A DNA stretch of 22,063 bases from Methanobacteriota archaeon. GTDB taxonomy: Archaea > Thermoplasmatota > Thermoplasmata > RBG-16-68-12. The translations under genes and the position numbers were made by a program. The first letter of the stretch is position 1. Every line of letters starts with the position of its first letter. The stretch covers positions 1 to 22,063 of the forward strand of contig VBMM01000172.1 of NCBI GenBank assembly GCA_005878415.1, written 5' to 3'. The notes under the pieces were generated by a model, which saw nothing but the letters and a program-made list of their open reading frames with translations, was not told where the DNA came from and did no database searches. Shown piece by piece: positions 15,833 to 22,063 of the stretch.

Positions 15833-16657
15833 CCCGTCGGAGGCGGGCGACTCCTCGCGGTCGGGCTTGCGCGACTCCCACGCGATCTGGGCGGCGGCGA
15901 GGAGCATGACGACGGCGAGTATTCCCGTCACGAACGCGTCGCTCGTCCGGTGCAAGAGCGCCACGCCGACCGCGACCCCGCCGACGCCGACCCCTCCCAT
16001 GATCGCCCCCAGGCGGACGGCACGGGAGGTCGCCTGCCCGAGCTGCCGATGCTTCCAGAGGCCCGCGAATTGCTGCGGCACGGAGACGAGGGAGCTGATC
16101 GTCCCCGCAACGATCGCCGGCAGTCCGAAGATCAGGATCAGCGCCGGGATGCGGTATTCCCCGCCCGCGACTCCCAGGAGGCCGGAGACCACGCCGATCC
16201 CGAAACCCGTGAGCAAGGCGAGTGCGGCCTGCTCCGCTCCGAACGAGAACGGCCCCGGGTTCGTCGACTCGAACAGGAGGAGTCGGAGCGCCGTCGCCGC
16301 AAGGATCCCCGCAAGGAAGCCCTTGAGCCACTTCGCCGGCGTCCGACGGGCCAGGAGCGCCCCGGCATACGCGCCGGGGACCGACGTGACCATCATCGTC
16401 GCCGCCAGGAGCAACGTGTCGCTCGCCTGGAAGAGCGCTCCTCGAAGGACGACGAGGCCGAGCGAAACGATCACGCCCGCCAGGAGATTCCCCGCAATCG
16501 CCCACCGGACGTTCCGCAGCAAGATGAGCAGGACCGGAGCGCGGTACTCTCCTCCGCCCACGCCCGTCACGCCGGCGACCACGCCGATCGGGAGCGCGGT
16601 GATTGCCGCGACGACATCGGCGCGCGAAAGACGGCGCGCGGTCGTTTCGGGCGTCAC
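15815..16657 (-). CDS. TSUP-family (TauE/SafE-like) membrane transporter
   Basis: A 280-residue polytopic protein with the internal duplication typical of the TSUP family, which exports sulfite, sulfonates or related anions. The repeat signatures are GVVAGVTGVGGGEYRAP in the first half and GVVSGLLGVAGGEYRIP in the second. About eight hydrophobic segments are visible, matching family length (240-300). The frame extends to a GTG at 16717, but the GTG at 16657 is preferred: GGGAGGG lies 7 bases before it, and a TATA-like CTTATCCG (16707-16714) lies just inside the longer version. The gene lies downstream of aEF-1beta on the same strand and overlaps the end of the convergent permease gene by 18 bases. 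Substrate is unknown. Confidence 0.85.
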   Translation of the reverse strand: MTPETTARRLSRADVVAAITALPIGVVAGVTGVGGGEYRAPVLLILLRNVRWAIAGNLLAGVIVSLGLVVLRGALFQASDTLLLAATMMVTSVPGAYAGALLARRTPAKWLKGFLAGILAATALRLLLFESTNPGPFSFGAEQAALALLTGFGIGVVSGLLGVAGGEYRIPALILIFGLPAIVAGTISSLVSVPQQFAGLWKHRQLGQATSRAVRLGAIMGGVGVGGVAVGVALLHRTSDAFVTGILAVVMLLAAAQIAWESRKPDREESPASDGLSPLP

Positions 16658-16706
16658 CCGGATTCCCTCCCGGACAGGTGGATGGCCGGACGGAACGCCT
16701 GAACCG

Positions 16707-16714
16707 CGGATAAG
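16707..16714 (-). promoter_or_regulatory. TATA-like element CTTATCCG of the TSUP gene
   Basis: On the minus strand CTTATCCG lies 50 bases before the GTG at 16657, predicting a leader of about 25 bases that contains the GGGAGGG ribosome binding site (16665-16671). It has the same TTATCCG core as two other promoters in the window. Confidence 0.4.
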
Positions 16715-16745
16715 CACGACGCCTTCGAGGGGATCGCCGGACGCA

Positions 16746-17003
16746 TCAGACGAGGGTCACGTCGACGGTCTCCACGCTACCGACTCCCGGAATCGACGCG
16801 AGGGCCTGTTCGAGCGGCTCCGTCCCGCCGGAATCACTGACGACGGCGATCGCGAGGATCGCCTTGAGGCCGAACGCCACCGGCTGCTCCCGGAGGTCGC
16901 GCAGCGAACCGGCGAGGCTCGTCCGGACCCGTGACTTGACCTCTTCGAGGTCCGTCTCGGCATCATCGGGCATGATCCGAAAAGTGATCGCAACGGAACC
17001 CAT
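16746..17003 (-). CDS. ef1b: Translation elongation factor aEF-1beta
   Basis: An 85-residue protein matching archaeal EF-1beta, the guanine-nucleotide exchange factor for aEF-1alpha. It starts MGSVAITFRIMPDD, has FGLKAILAIAVVSD in the middle and ends IPGVGSVETVDVTLV, all in family positions; length is normal (about 85-92). Start ATG at 17003 is 8 bases after the stop of the small zinc protein, with GAGGT overlapping that stop as ribosome binding site, so the two form an operon. This pairing is common in Euryarchaeota. It is cytoplasmic and presumably essential. Confidence 0.94.
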   Translation of the reverse strand: MGSVAITFRIMPDDAETDLEEVKSRVRTSLAGSLRDLREQPVAFGLKAILAIAVVSDSGGTEPLEQALASIPGVGSVETVDVTLV

Positions 17004-17011
17004 CGTTTACC

Positions 17012-17182
17012 TCAGGGGCCCTGAAACGAACACACCGGGCAGCGGTAGGAGACGGACTGGTCGCGACAGCGCGCGCAACGGCCGATCTGTCCTTTTCCGC
17101 AGCTCGGGCATACGAAGACGGTCGTCCCTTTCCCGGCAAGGACCGCCCCGCACGAGGTGCATCGGCTCTCAGCCCGGATCAC
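17012..17182 (-). CDS. Small four-CxxC zinc protein (HVO_2753-like)
   Basis: A 56-residue protein with eight cysteines in four CxxC pairs: CTSC (8-11), CPSC (25-28), CARC (36-39) and CPVC (48-51), enough for two zinc sites. The spacing and the position directly before aEF-1beta match the conserved archaeal family that includes haloarchaeal HVO_2753, whose molecular role is unsettled. Start is GTG at 17182: TTTATAC at about 17205-17211 on the minus strand lies about 26 bases upstream, so the message should be leaderless. Stop is TGA at 17012-17014. It is easily missed because of its size. Confidence 0.88.
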   Translation of the reverse strand: MIRAESRCTSCGAVLAGKGTTVFVCPSCGKGQIGRCARCRDQSVSYRCPVCSFQGP

Positions 17183-17203
17183 GATCGTTGGGATGGAGTT
17201 GCC

Positions 17204-17212
17204 GTATAAAAC
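17204..17212 (-). promoter_or_regulatory. TATA box of the zinc protein/aEF-1beta operon
   Basis: TTTTATACG on the minus strand is the best TATA box in the window, 22-30 bases before the GTG at 17182. It fixes the start of the small zinc-protein gene. Confidence 0.65.
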
Positions 17213-17303
17213 ATTGCGCTCGGGCCTACTTCTATTCTCTACAGAAAATAATTATGGACGGCTCCTGCCGTGGGCCGGGGCCCGCACGATCCATCACCGC
17301 AAA

Positions 17304-17312
17304 CTTTAATAC
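17304..17312 (+). promoter_or_regulatory. TATA box upstream of tRNA-Lys
   Basis: CTTTAATAC lies 48-56 bases before the tRNA 5' end, so the primary transcript would have a 5' leader of about 20-25 bases to be removed by RNase P. The rest of 17183-17359 shows no gene; a separate A/T-rich patch at 17230-17255 is unexplained. Confidence 0.55.
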
Positions 17313-17380
17313 GAGGGCTCGATTAGGCGAACGGTCGCATGTCGCCGCCGCTAGCCGGAGGGCCCGTAGCTCAGCTAGGT

Positions 17381-17407
17381 AGGATGGCGATGGAACCGTC
17401 CCTAGAA
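17381..17407 (+). other. tRNA-Lys intron 1 (D loop, about position 20/21)
   Basis: About 27 nt between GGT and AGAGC. Removal gives the D loop AGCTAGGTA closed by GCTC/GAGC. The insert folds through GGATGG (17382-17387) with CCGTCC (17396-17401), and TAGG/CCTA is an alternative pairing. The boundary may shift by one base because A occurs on both sides. Confidence 0.8.
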
Positions 17408-17424
17408 AGAGCATCCGGCTTTTA

Positions 17425-17455
17425 GCCGCCTTCCCTCACCGGAGGGCGGGAAGAG
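17425..17455 (+). other. tRNA-Lys intron 2 (canonical 37/38 position)
   Basis: About 31 nt directly after A37, at the standard archaeal intron site. Removal gives a CTTTTAA loop. The insert can fold as CTTCCC with GGGAAG (17430-17435/17448-17453) or as CCGCC with GGCGG. Because of these alternatives I cannot assign an exact bulge-helix-bulge. Confidence 0.82.
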
Positions 17456-17477
17456 ACCGGGTGGTCCGGGGTTCGAA

Positions 17478-17510
17478 CGGGCCCTGCGGACCGCGCGGAG
17501 GCCCCGAAAG
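17478..17510 (+). other. tRNA-Lys intron 3 (T loop, about position 59/60)
   Basis: About 33 nt inside the T loop. CGGG (17478-17481) pairs with CCCG (17503-17506), leaving GAA and AAA as 3-nt bulges on either side, similar to a bulge-helix-bulge with a weak outer helix. Removal gives CGGGG-TTCGAAT-CCCCG. The intron begins with CGGGCCC, a copy of the acceptor 3' strand. Confidence 0.82.
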
Positions 17511-17583
17511 TCCCCGCGGGCCCGTACGGCTCGCGCGCGCGTGACATGCCAGGTGCAAAACGGTCGCCCAGGGAGGACCTCCC

Positions 17584-17835
17584 TTGAGGTTTAACGTGTT
17601 GGAGCATCAGCTCGTTCCAGAACATCGCCTCGTCGCGGAGGAAGAGGCGGATCGCGTGTTGAAGGCGTTGAAGATCACGCGGGACCAGCTCCCGAAGATT
17701 CGGAAGAGCGATCCGGTGATCCAGGTGCTGGAGAAGATCGAAGGGCCCATCGAAGAGGGCCGGATCATCCGCGTGACGCGGGTGAGCGGCACGGCGGGCG
17801 TTTCGGAAGCATATCGACTGGTGATCGGGAGGTAA
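17584..17835 (+). CDS. rpoH: RNA polymerase subunit RpoH (Rpb5 C-terminal homologue)
   Basis: An 83-residue protein matching archaeal RpoH, the small jaw subunit of RNA polymerase. It starts MRFNVLEHQLVPEHRL, has ITRDQLPKIRKSDPVIQVL in the middle and ends VSEAYRLVIGR, as in the family (about 75-85 residues). The start is TTG at 17584, supported by GGGAGGA about 8 bases upstream and by alignment of VLEHQLVPEH with family N-termini. The stop lies 3 bases before rpoB, whose ribosome binding site GGGAGGT overlaps the end of this gene. It is the first gene of the rpoH-rpoB-rpoA1 operon; I see no convincing TATA box between the tRNA and this gene. Confidence 0.94.
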   Translation: MRFNVLEHQLVPEHRLVAEEEADRVLKALKITRDQLPKIRKSDPVIQVLEKIEGPIEEGRIIRVTRVSGTAGVSEAYRLVIGR

Positions 17836-17838
17836 GGC

Positions 17839-20800
17839 ATGCGAGATTTGATTGACGCGTTCTTCCGAGAACGCTCGATTGTGAACCATCACATCGCGTC
17901 GTTCAACGACTTCCTGCCGACGATCGACAACCCGAACTCCCGCATGCAGCGGATCGTCGACAACCTTCGGTCCGCGCCGGAGGACGAGCGACGCGGGATC
18001 ATCAAGCTCGATGAGGACCGGACGGAAGGCGACGTCATCGAGATCCGGATCGGACGGAAGCGGGACGACCGCGGTCGGATCGACCTCGAGGCGAAGCCGA
18101 CGATCACGCTCGGCCTGCCCGTCGTCAAGGAAGCGAATGGGGCGACGCATCCCCTCACCCCGATGGAAGCCCGCCAGCGGAACCTGAACTACACCGCGCC
18201 GATCTACCTGGACTTCACGGTCATCGAGAACGGGATCGAGCGGGAGCCGGAGCGCGTCCACATCGGGAACTTCCCGATCATGGCGAAATCGAAGCGCTGC
18301 CTGCTCTACAAAGAGAACATGGAGACGGAGGGGGAGCTCAACCAGGATGAGTACCGCCAGAAGCTCATCGAGTTGGGCGAAGACCCGTTCGATCCGGGCG
18401 GCTACTTCATCATCGGTGGGACCGAGCGCGCGCTGATTTCGCTCGAGGACCTCGCACCGAACCGCGTGCTCGTCGAGTTCAACGAGCGCTACGGTCGGAA
18501 GGTCGAGGTCGCCAAGGTGTTCTCGCAGAAAGAGGGGTACCGCGCCCTCACCCTGATGGAGAAGAAGAAAGACGGGCAGCTCATCGTGAGCGTGCCGACC
18601 GCCTCGGGCCAGATCCCGCTGATCATCCTGATGAAGGCGCTCGGCATGGAGAAGGACGAGGACATCTACAACGCGATCGTCTCCGCTCCCGAGATGGCGA
18701 ACATCGTCTACGCGAACATCGAGGAATGCCAGAACAAGAAGAACTACCCGCCGAACGGCATCTTCACGCGGGACGACGCGATCAACTACCTGGAGAAGAA
18801 GTTCGCCACGGGCCAGGCGAAGGAGTACCGCATCAAGAAGGTCGAGTCGATCCTCGACCGAAGCCTTCTCCCGCACCTGGGAGACACGCGCGAGGATCGG
18901 ATCAAGAAAGCGATCTTCCTCGGCCGCGTCGCCCGCACGGTCCTCGAGTTGTCCCTCGGTGGACGTCGGGAGGACGACAAGGACCACTATGCGAACAAGC
19001 GCCTCAAGCTCGCGGGCGACCTCATGGAGGACCTGTTCCGCGTCGCGTTCGCGAACCTCGTGAAGGACCTGAAGTACCAGCTCGAGCGCTCGTACGCCAG
19101 GCGCCGGGAACTGAAGATTTCCTCCGCGATCCGACCGGACCTGCTCACCCAGCGACTCCTGCACGCCCTGGCCACGGGCAACTGGGTCGGCGGCCGGGCG
19201 GGAGTGAGCCAGCTCCTGGATCGCACCTCGAACATGAGCGCCTTGAGTCACCTCCGCCGAGTGACATCGCCGCTCACCCGGTCGCAGCCGCACTTCGAGG
19301 CGCGCGACCTCCATCCGACGCAATGGGGACGCCTCTGTCCGAACGAGACGCCGGAGGGGCAGAATTGCGGTCTCGTGAAGAACCTGGCGCTGGTGATCGA
19401 CGTTTCCGAGGGATTCCCCGAAGAGGAGGTCAAGCTGCTCCTCGCGGACCTCGGCACGAAGCAGGTCAAGGGACAGCAGACGCAGCTCATCCGCGTCTAC
19501 GTGAACGGAGACCTCGTCGGGCTCCACGAAGACCCGAAGATGCTCGTCGCGGAGATCCGGGAGCGACGGCGCAGCGGCCTCCTGAGCCACGAGGTCAACG
19601 TCCGGTTCGACGAGAACATGGGGGAAATCATCATCAACTGCGACGAGGGCCGGATCCGCCGCCCGCTCATGGTCGTCAAGGACGGCCACCTCGTCTTCTC
19701 GAGGAAACACGTCGACGAGCTGAAGATGGGCCGACTCCGGTTCTCCGACCTCGTCCGCAATGGGATCGTCGAGTGGATCGATGCGGAGGAGGAAGAGGAC
19801 ACGTTCATCGCCATCTACCCGTACGACGTGCCGAGCCGCTGCAAGGAGTGCAAGCACCCCCTGAGCCGCAACGACGTCACGTGGGTGAACATGGGGAGCC
19901 GCGACGACGAGGCCGATCTTGAGTGCAAGTACTGCCACAAGACGTTCCGCGTGCGGTCCGCGATCACGAAGGAGACGACCCACCTCGAGGTCGACCCGGA
20001 GGTCATCCTCGGCGTCGCGTCCGGCGTCGTCCCGTACCCGGAGCACAACTCGTCGCCCCGGGTCACGATGGGAGCCGGGATGGCGAAGCAATCGCTCGGC
20101 CTCGGTTCGAGCAACTACAGGTCCCGTCCCGACACTCGGAGCCACCTCCTGCACTATCCGGAGCAGCCGCTCGTCCAGACGGACTCGATGAAGCATGTGT
20201 CGTTCAACGAGCGCCCCGCGGGCCAGAACTTCGTCGTGGCGGTCATGTCGTACTACGGATACAACATGGAAGACGCGATCGTCATGAACAAGGCCTCGAT
20301 CGACCGGGGCCTCGGGCGGTCATCGTTCATGCGGACGTACCGCGCGGAGGAACGCCGGTACCCGGGTGGCCAGGAGGACCACTTCGAGATCCCCTCACCC
20401 GACGTCCGGGGCGCGCGCGCCGACCTCTCGTACGCGAACCTAACGCCGGATGACGGCCTCATCTCCCCCGAGGTGCTCGTCACCGGCGGCGAGGTCCTGA
20501 TCGGCAAGACGAGCCCGCCCCGGTTCCTCGAGGAGGAGACGGATTTCCTGACGCCGCAGAAACGGCGCGAGACCTCCGTCACGGTGCGCCACGGGGAGAG
20601 CGGCTGGGTCGACTCCGTCATGCTCACGGAGAGCGAGAACGGCTCGAAGCTCGCGAAGGTCAAGGTCCGCGATCTGCGAGTGCCCGAACTCGGCGACAAG
20701 TTCGCCTCCCGTCACGGACAGAAAGGCGTCATCGGCCTGATCGCGCCGCACGAGGACATGCCCTTCACTTCTCAAGGGATTATCCCGGACCTGATCATCA

Positions 20801-21432
20801 ACCCGCATGCGATCCCCTCGCGGATGACCGTGGCCCACGTCCTCGAGCAGATCGGCGGCAAGGTCGGCTCGCTCGAGGGCCGGCCGATCGACGGCACCCC
20901 GTTCAGCGGAGAGCGCGAGGAGGCGCTCCGTAAGGCACTGGAGGAAAACGGATTCCGATCGAACGGGAAGGAGATCCTCTACGACGGACGGACGGGCCGC
21001 ATGATCCCCGCGGAGATTTTCGTGGGCGTGATCTACTACCAGAAGCTGCACCACATGGTCTCCGGCAAGCTGCACGTGCGCAGCCGCGGACCCGTGCAGA
21101 TTCTCACCCGCCAGCCGACGGAAGGCCGGTCCCGCCAGGGCGGCCTGCGGTTCGGGGAGATGGAACGCGATTGCCTGATCGGCCACGGCGCCGCGATGGT
21201 GATCAAGGACCGCTTGCTCGACGAATCCGACGGCACGATCCAGTACGTCTGCGGCAATCCGGATTGCGGCCACTTCGCGATCAAGGACCGCAAGGGGAAC
21301 CTGCGGTGTCCGGTGGACGACAACACGTCGAAGATCTATCCGGTGCAGACCTCGTACGCGTTCAAGCTCCTCCTCGACGAGCTCCTGTCCCTGGGCGTCG
21401 TCATGCGACTCCAACTGGAGGACATGCGATGA
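17839..21432 (+). CDS. rpoB: RNA polymerase subunit B (single-chain RpoB)
   Basis: The complete 1197-residue second-largest subunit, forming half of the active centre, with B'' and B' parts in one chain. Motifs in order: ERALISLEDLAPNR near residue 195; a zinc site with CKEC (about 667) and CKYC (about 694); LGLGSSNYRSRPDT near 758; GYNMEDAIVMNKASID near 808; KFASRHGQKGVIG near 953; INPHAIPSRMT near 986; and a C-terminal clamp zinc ribbon (CGNPDCG, about 1136, then LRCPVD). Length matches unsplit archaeal RpoB such as that of Thermoplasma. Methanogens, Archaeoglobus and haloarchaea split this gene, which argues against those lineages. The stop codon overlaps the start of rpoA1. Confidence 0.97.
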   Translation: MRDLIDAFFRERSIVNHHIASFNDFLPTIDNPNSRMQRIVDNLRSAPEDERRGIIKLDEDRTEGDVIEIRIGRKRDDRGRIDLEAKPTITLGLPVVKEANGATHPLTPMEARQRNLNYTAPIYLDFTVIENGIEREPERVHIGNFPIMAKSKRCLLYKENMETEGELNQDEYRQKLIELGEDPFDPGGYFIIGGTERALISLEDLAPNRVLVEFNERYGRKVEVAKVFSQKEGYRALTLMEKKKDGQLIVSVPTASGQIPLIILMKALGMEKDEDIYNAIVSAPEMANIVYANIEECQNKKNYPPNGIFTRDDAINYLEKKFATGQAKEYRIKKVESILDRSLLPHLGDTREDRIKKAIFLGRVARTVLELSLGGRREDDKDHYANKRLKLAGDLMEDLFRVAFANLVKDLKYQLERSYARRRELKISSAIRPDLLTQRLLHALATGNWVGGRAGVSQLLDRTSNMSALSHLRRVTSPLTRSQPHFEARDLHPTQWGRLCPNETPEGQNCGLVKNLALVIDVSEGFPEEEVKLLLADLGTKQVKGQQTQLIRVYVNGDLVGLHEDPKMLVAEIRERRRSGLLSHEVNVRFDENMGEIIINCDEGRIRRPLMVVKDGHLVFSRKHVDELKMGRLRFSDLVRNGIVEWIDAEEEEDTFIAIYPYDVPSRCKECKHPLSRNDVTWVNMGSRDDEADLECKYCHKTFRVRSAITKETTHLEVDPEVILGVASGVVPYPEHNSSPRVTMGAGMAKQSLGLGSSNYRSRPDTRSHLLHYPEQPLVQTDSMKHVSFNERPAGQNFVVAVMSYYGYNMEDAIVMNKASIDRGLGRSSFMRTYRAEERRYPGGQEDHFEIPSPDVRGARADLSYANLTPDDGLISPEVLVTGGEVLIGKTSPPRFLEEETDFLTPQKRRETSVTVRHGESGWVDSVMLTESENGSKLAKVKVRDLRVPELGDKFASRHGQKGVIGLIAPHEDMPFTSQGIIPDLIINPHAIPSRMTVAHVLEQIGGKVGSLEGRPIDGTPFSGEREEALRKALEENGFRSNGKEILYDGRTGRMIPAEIFVGVIYYQKLHHMVSGKLHVRSRGPVQILTRQPTEGRSRQGGLRFGEMERDCLIGHGAAMVIKDRLLDESDGTIQYVCGNPDCGHFAIKDRKGNLRCPVDDNTSKIYPVQTSYAFKLLLDELLSLGVVMRLQLEDMR

Positions 21433-22063
21433 TGTCTTCGATGAGGGGGGTCACCAAGCGGATCGCGTCGATCAAGTTCGCCCTCCTGAGCCCGGACGAG
21501 ATCCGTCGGATGTCGGCGACGAAGATCATCACGGCGGACACCTACGACGACGACGGCTTCCCGATCGACATGGGCCTGATGGACTCCCACCTCGGCGTCA
21601 TCGAGCCGGGCCTGCGGTGCAAGACGTGCGGCGGCAAGGTCGACGACTGCCCCGGCCACTTCGGCCACATCGACCTCGCGATGCCCGTGATCCACGTCGG
21701 GTACGTGAAGGACATCAAGAAGCTCCTGCAGGCGACGTGCCGGAAGTGCGGGCGCCTCCTGCTCACCCGCCAACAGGCGATGGAGTACATGGCGGAGATG
21801 GAACAGGTCGAGGAGCTGGGCGGCGACGTGACCGACGTCGGCTACGTCACGAAGGAGACGGCGCGGGAGGCCCAGAAGCGCCAGCGCTGCCCGCATTGCG
21901 GCGAGGAGCAGGGCAAGATCACCCTTGACAAGCCGACGACGTTCCGCGAGGACGGCCACAAACTCACGCCGAAAGAGGTGCGCGAGCGGCTCGAGCGAAT
22001 CCCGAACGAGGACCTCCGCGTCCTCGGGATGAACCCGGAAGTCGCTCGGCCCGAGTGGATGGT
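21432..22063 (+). CDS. rpoA1: RNA polymerase subunit A' (RpoA1), N-terminal part, truncated by window end
   Basis: The first 210 codons of the largest-subunit N-terminal half. The sequence runs TKRIASIKFALLSPDEIRRM near the start, then a zinc site with CKTC and the CPGHFGHIDL motif (residues 64-84), both hallmarks of archaeal A' and Rpb1, and a second pair of cysteine motifs, CRKC near 100 and CPHC near 155. The catalytic NADFDGD lies beyond the window. The ATG at 21432 overlaps the last base of the rpoB stop (TGATG), implying translational coupling; an in-frame ATG three bases earlier and one at 21441 are alternatives. Confidence 0.96.
   Translation, partial: MSSMRGVTKRIASIKFALLSPDEIRRMSATKIITADTYDDDGFPIDMGLMDSHLGVIEPGLRCKTCGGKVDDCPGHFGHIDLAMPVIHVGYVKDIKKLLQATCRKCGRLLLTRQQAMEYMAEMEQVEELGGDVTDVGYVTKETAREAQKRQRCPHCGEEQGKITLDKPTTFREDGHKLTPKEVRERLERIPNEDLRVLGMNPEVARPEWM

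Larger units (their letters stand above)
17360..17524 (+). tRNA. tRNA-Lys(UUU) interrupted by three introns
   Basis: The 165-nt gene yields a canonical 74-nt tRNA when 27, 31 and 33 nt are removed. Acceptor: GGGCCCG (17360-17366) with CGGGCCC (17517-17523), 7 pairs. D stem: GCTC (17369-17372) with GAGC (17409-17412). Anticodon stem: TCCGG (17414-17418) with CCGGG (17457-17461), one G-U pair. Loop CTTTTA plus A gives anticodon TTT (17421-17423). Variable loop TGGTC. T stem: CGGGG (17467-17471) with CCCCG (17512-17516), and the loop becomes TTCGAAT. Discriminator G at 17524; CCA is not encoded. Every stem is complete and all invariant bases (T8, A14, G18, G19, TTC, A58) are present, so this is not a decayed gene. 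It lies 59 bp before rpoH on the same strand and might be co-transcribed with it. Confidence 0.93.

Noticed and set aside
16658..16717. Longer N-terminus for the TSUP transporter
   Set aside because: The extension is hydrophilic and Pro/Gly-rich, lies over a TATA-like element, and the GTG at 16657 has a good ribosome binding site.
17272..17288. GGGCC/GGCCC palindrome upstream of the tRNA
   Set aside because: The loop would be only two bases and the sequence is what GC-rich DNA gives by chance.
17360..17484. A degenerate tRNA pseudogene ending at the first CGGGCCC
   Set aside because: That reading has no T stem. The later CCCCG-CGGGCCC at 17512-17523 completes every stem exactly, so an intron-bearing functional gene explains more.
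17422..20196. A 924-codon open frame on the minus strand opposite rpoH and rpoB
   Set aside because: A GC-rich shadow: its translation is low-complexity Arg/Leu/Val/Asp and the plus strand encodes the unmistakable RpoB. It also runs across the tRNA gene.

Overview
The window is archaeal and points to a GC-rich member of the Thermoplasmata (Thermoplasmatota). The archaeal evidence is a PolD large subunit (DP2), aEF-1beta, RpoH, a KaiC-like ATPase, a preflagellin-type A24 peptidase and TATA-box promoters close to start codons. A single unsplit rpoB and a 5S rRNA gene standing alone fit Thermoplasmata better than methanogens or haloarchaea, where RpoB is split. Lineage is inferred from gene content and order only.

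Layout. 1-789 (-): start of DP2, divergent from a thioredoxin-like gene (925-1263). 1328-2888: KaiC-like ATPase and a two-winged-helix regulator, one base apart. 2972-7522: a 1516-residue membrane-anchored surface protein with cytoplasmic zinc ribbons, TPR-like repeats and an Asn-Gly repeat tract, then a membrane helix and a large exterior. 7613-7749 (-): lone 5S rRNA with an apparent 16-nt insert. 7945-8193: small secreted protein with a terminator hairpin. 8374-11770: two-gene operon that repeats the surface-protein design in split form (zinc ribbon + membrane; Asn-Gly repeats + membrane + exterior). 11839-12756 (-): A24 prepilin/preflagellin peptidase. 12902-13453: Ras-like GTPase. 13538-15832: amino-acid permease fused to two Usp domains. 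15815-16657 (-): TSUP/TauE-type exporter. 16746-17182 (-): small four-CxxC zinc protein and aEF-1beta. 17360-17524: tRNA-Lys(UUU) that can only be folded if three introns are removed. 17584-22063: rpoH-rpoB-rpoA1, the last running off the window.

Most interesting items. (1) Removing 27, 31 and 33 nt from the D loop, anticodon loop and T loop of the tRNA gene leaves a fully paired 74-nt tRNA-Lys. (2) Removing 16 nt from the 5S gene restores a normal-length (121 nt) 5S and a complementary helix. (3) Two loci encode an apparently undescribed family: cytoplasmic zinc ribbons, an Asn-Gly-rich juxtamembrane tract with a shared GFTNG-type motif, one membrane helix, exterior DGxFxxW domains and an IPE(F/L) tail helix.

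How the genes fit together. The right half is information processing (translation factor, tRNA, RNA polymerase). The left and middle are surface, secretion and signalling genes. The KaiC/winged-helix pair may regulate the large surface gene just downstream, but this rests only on adjacency.
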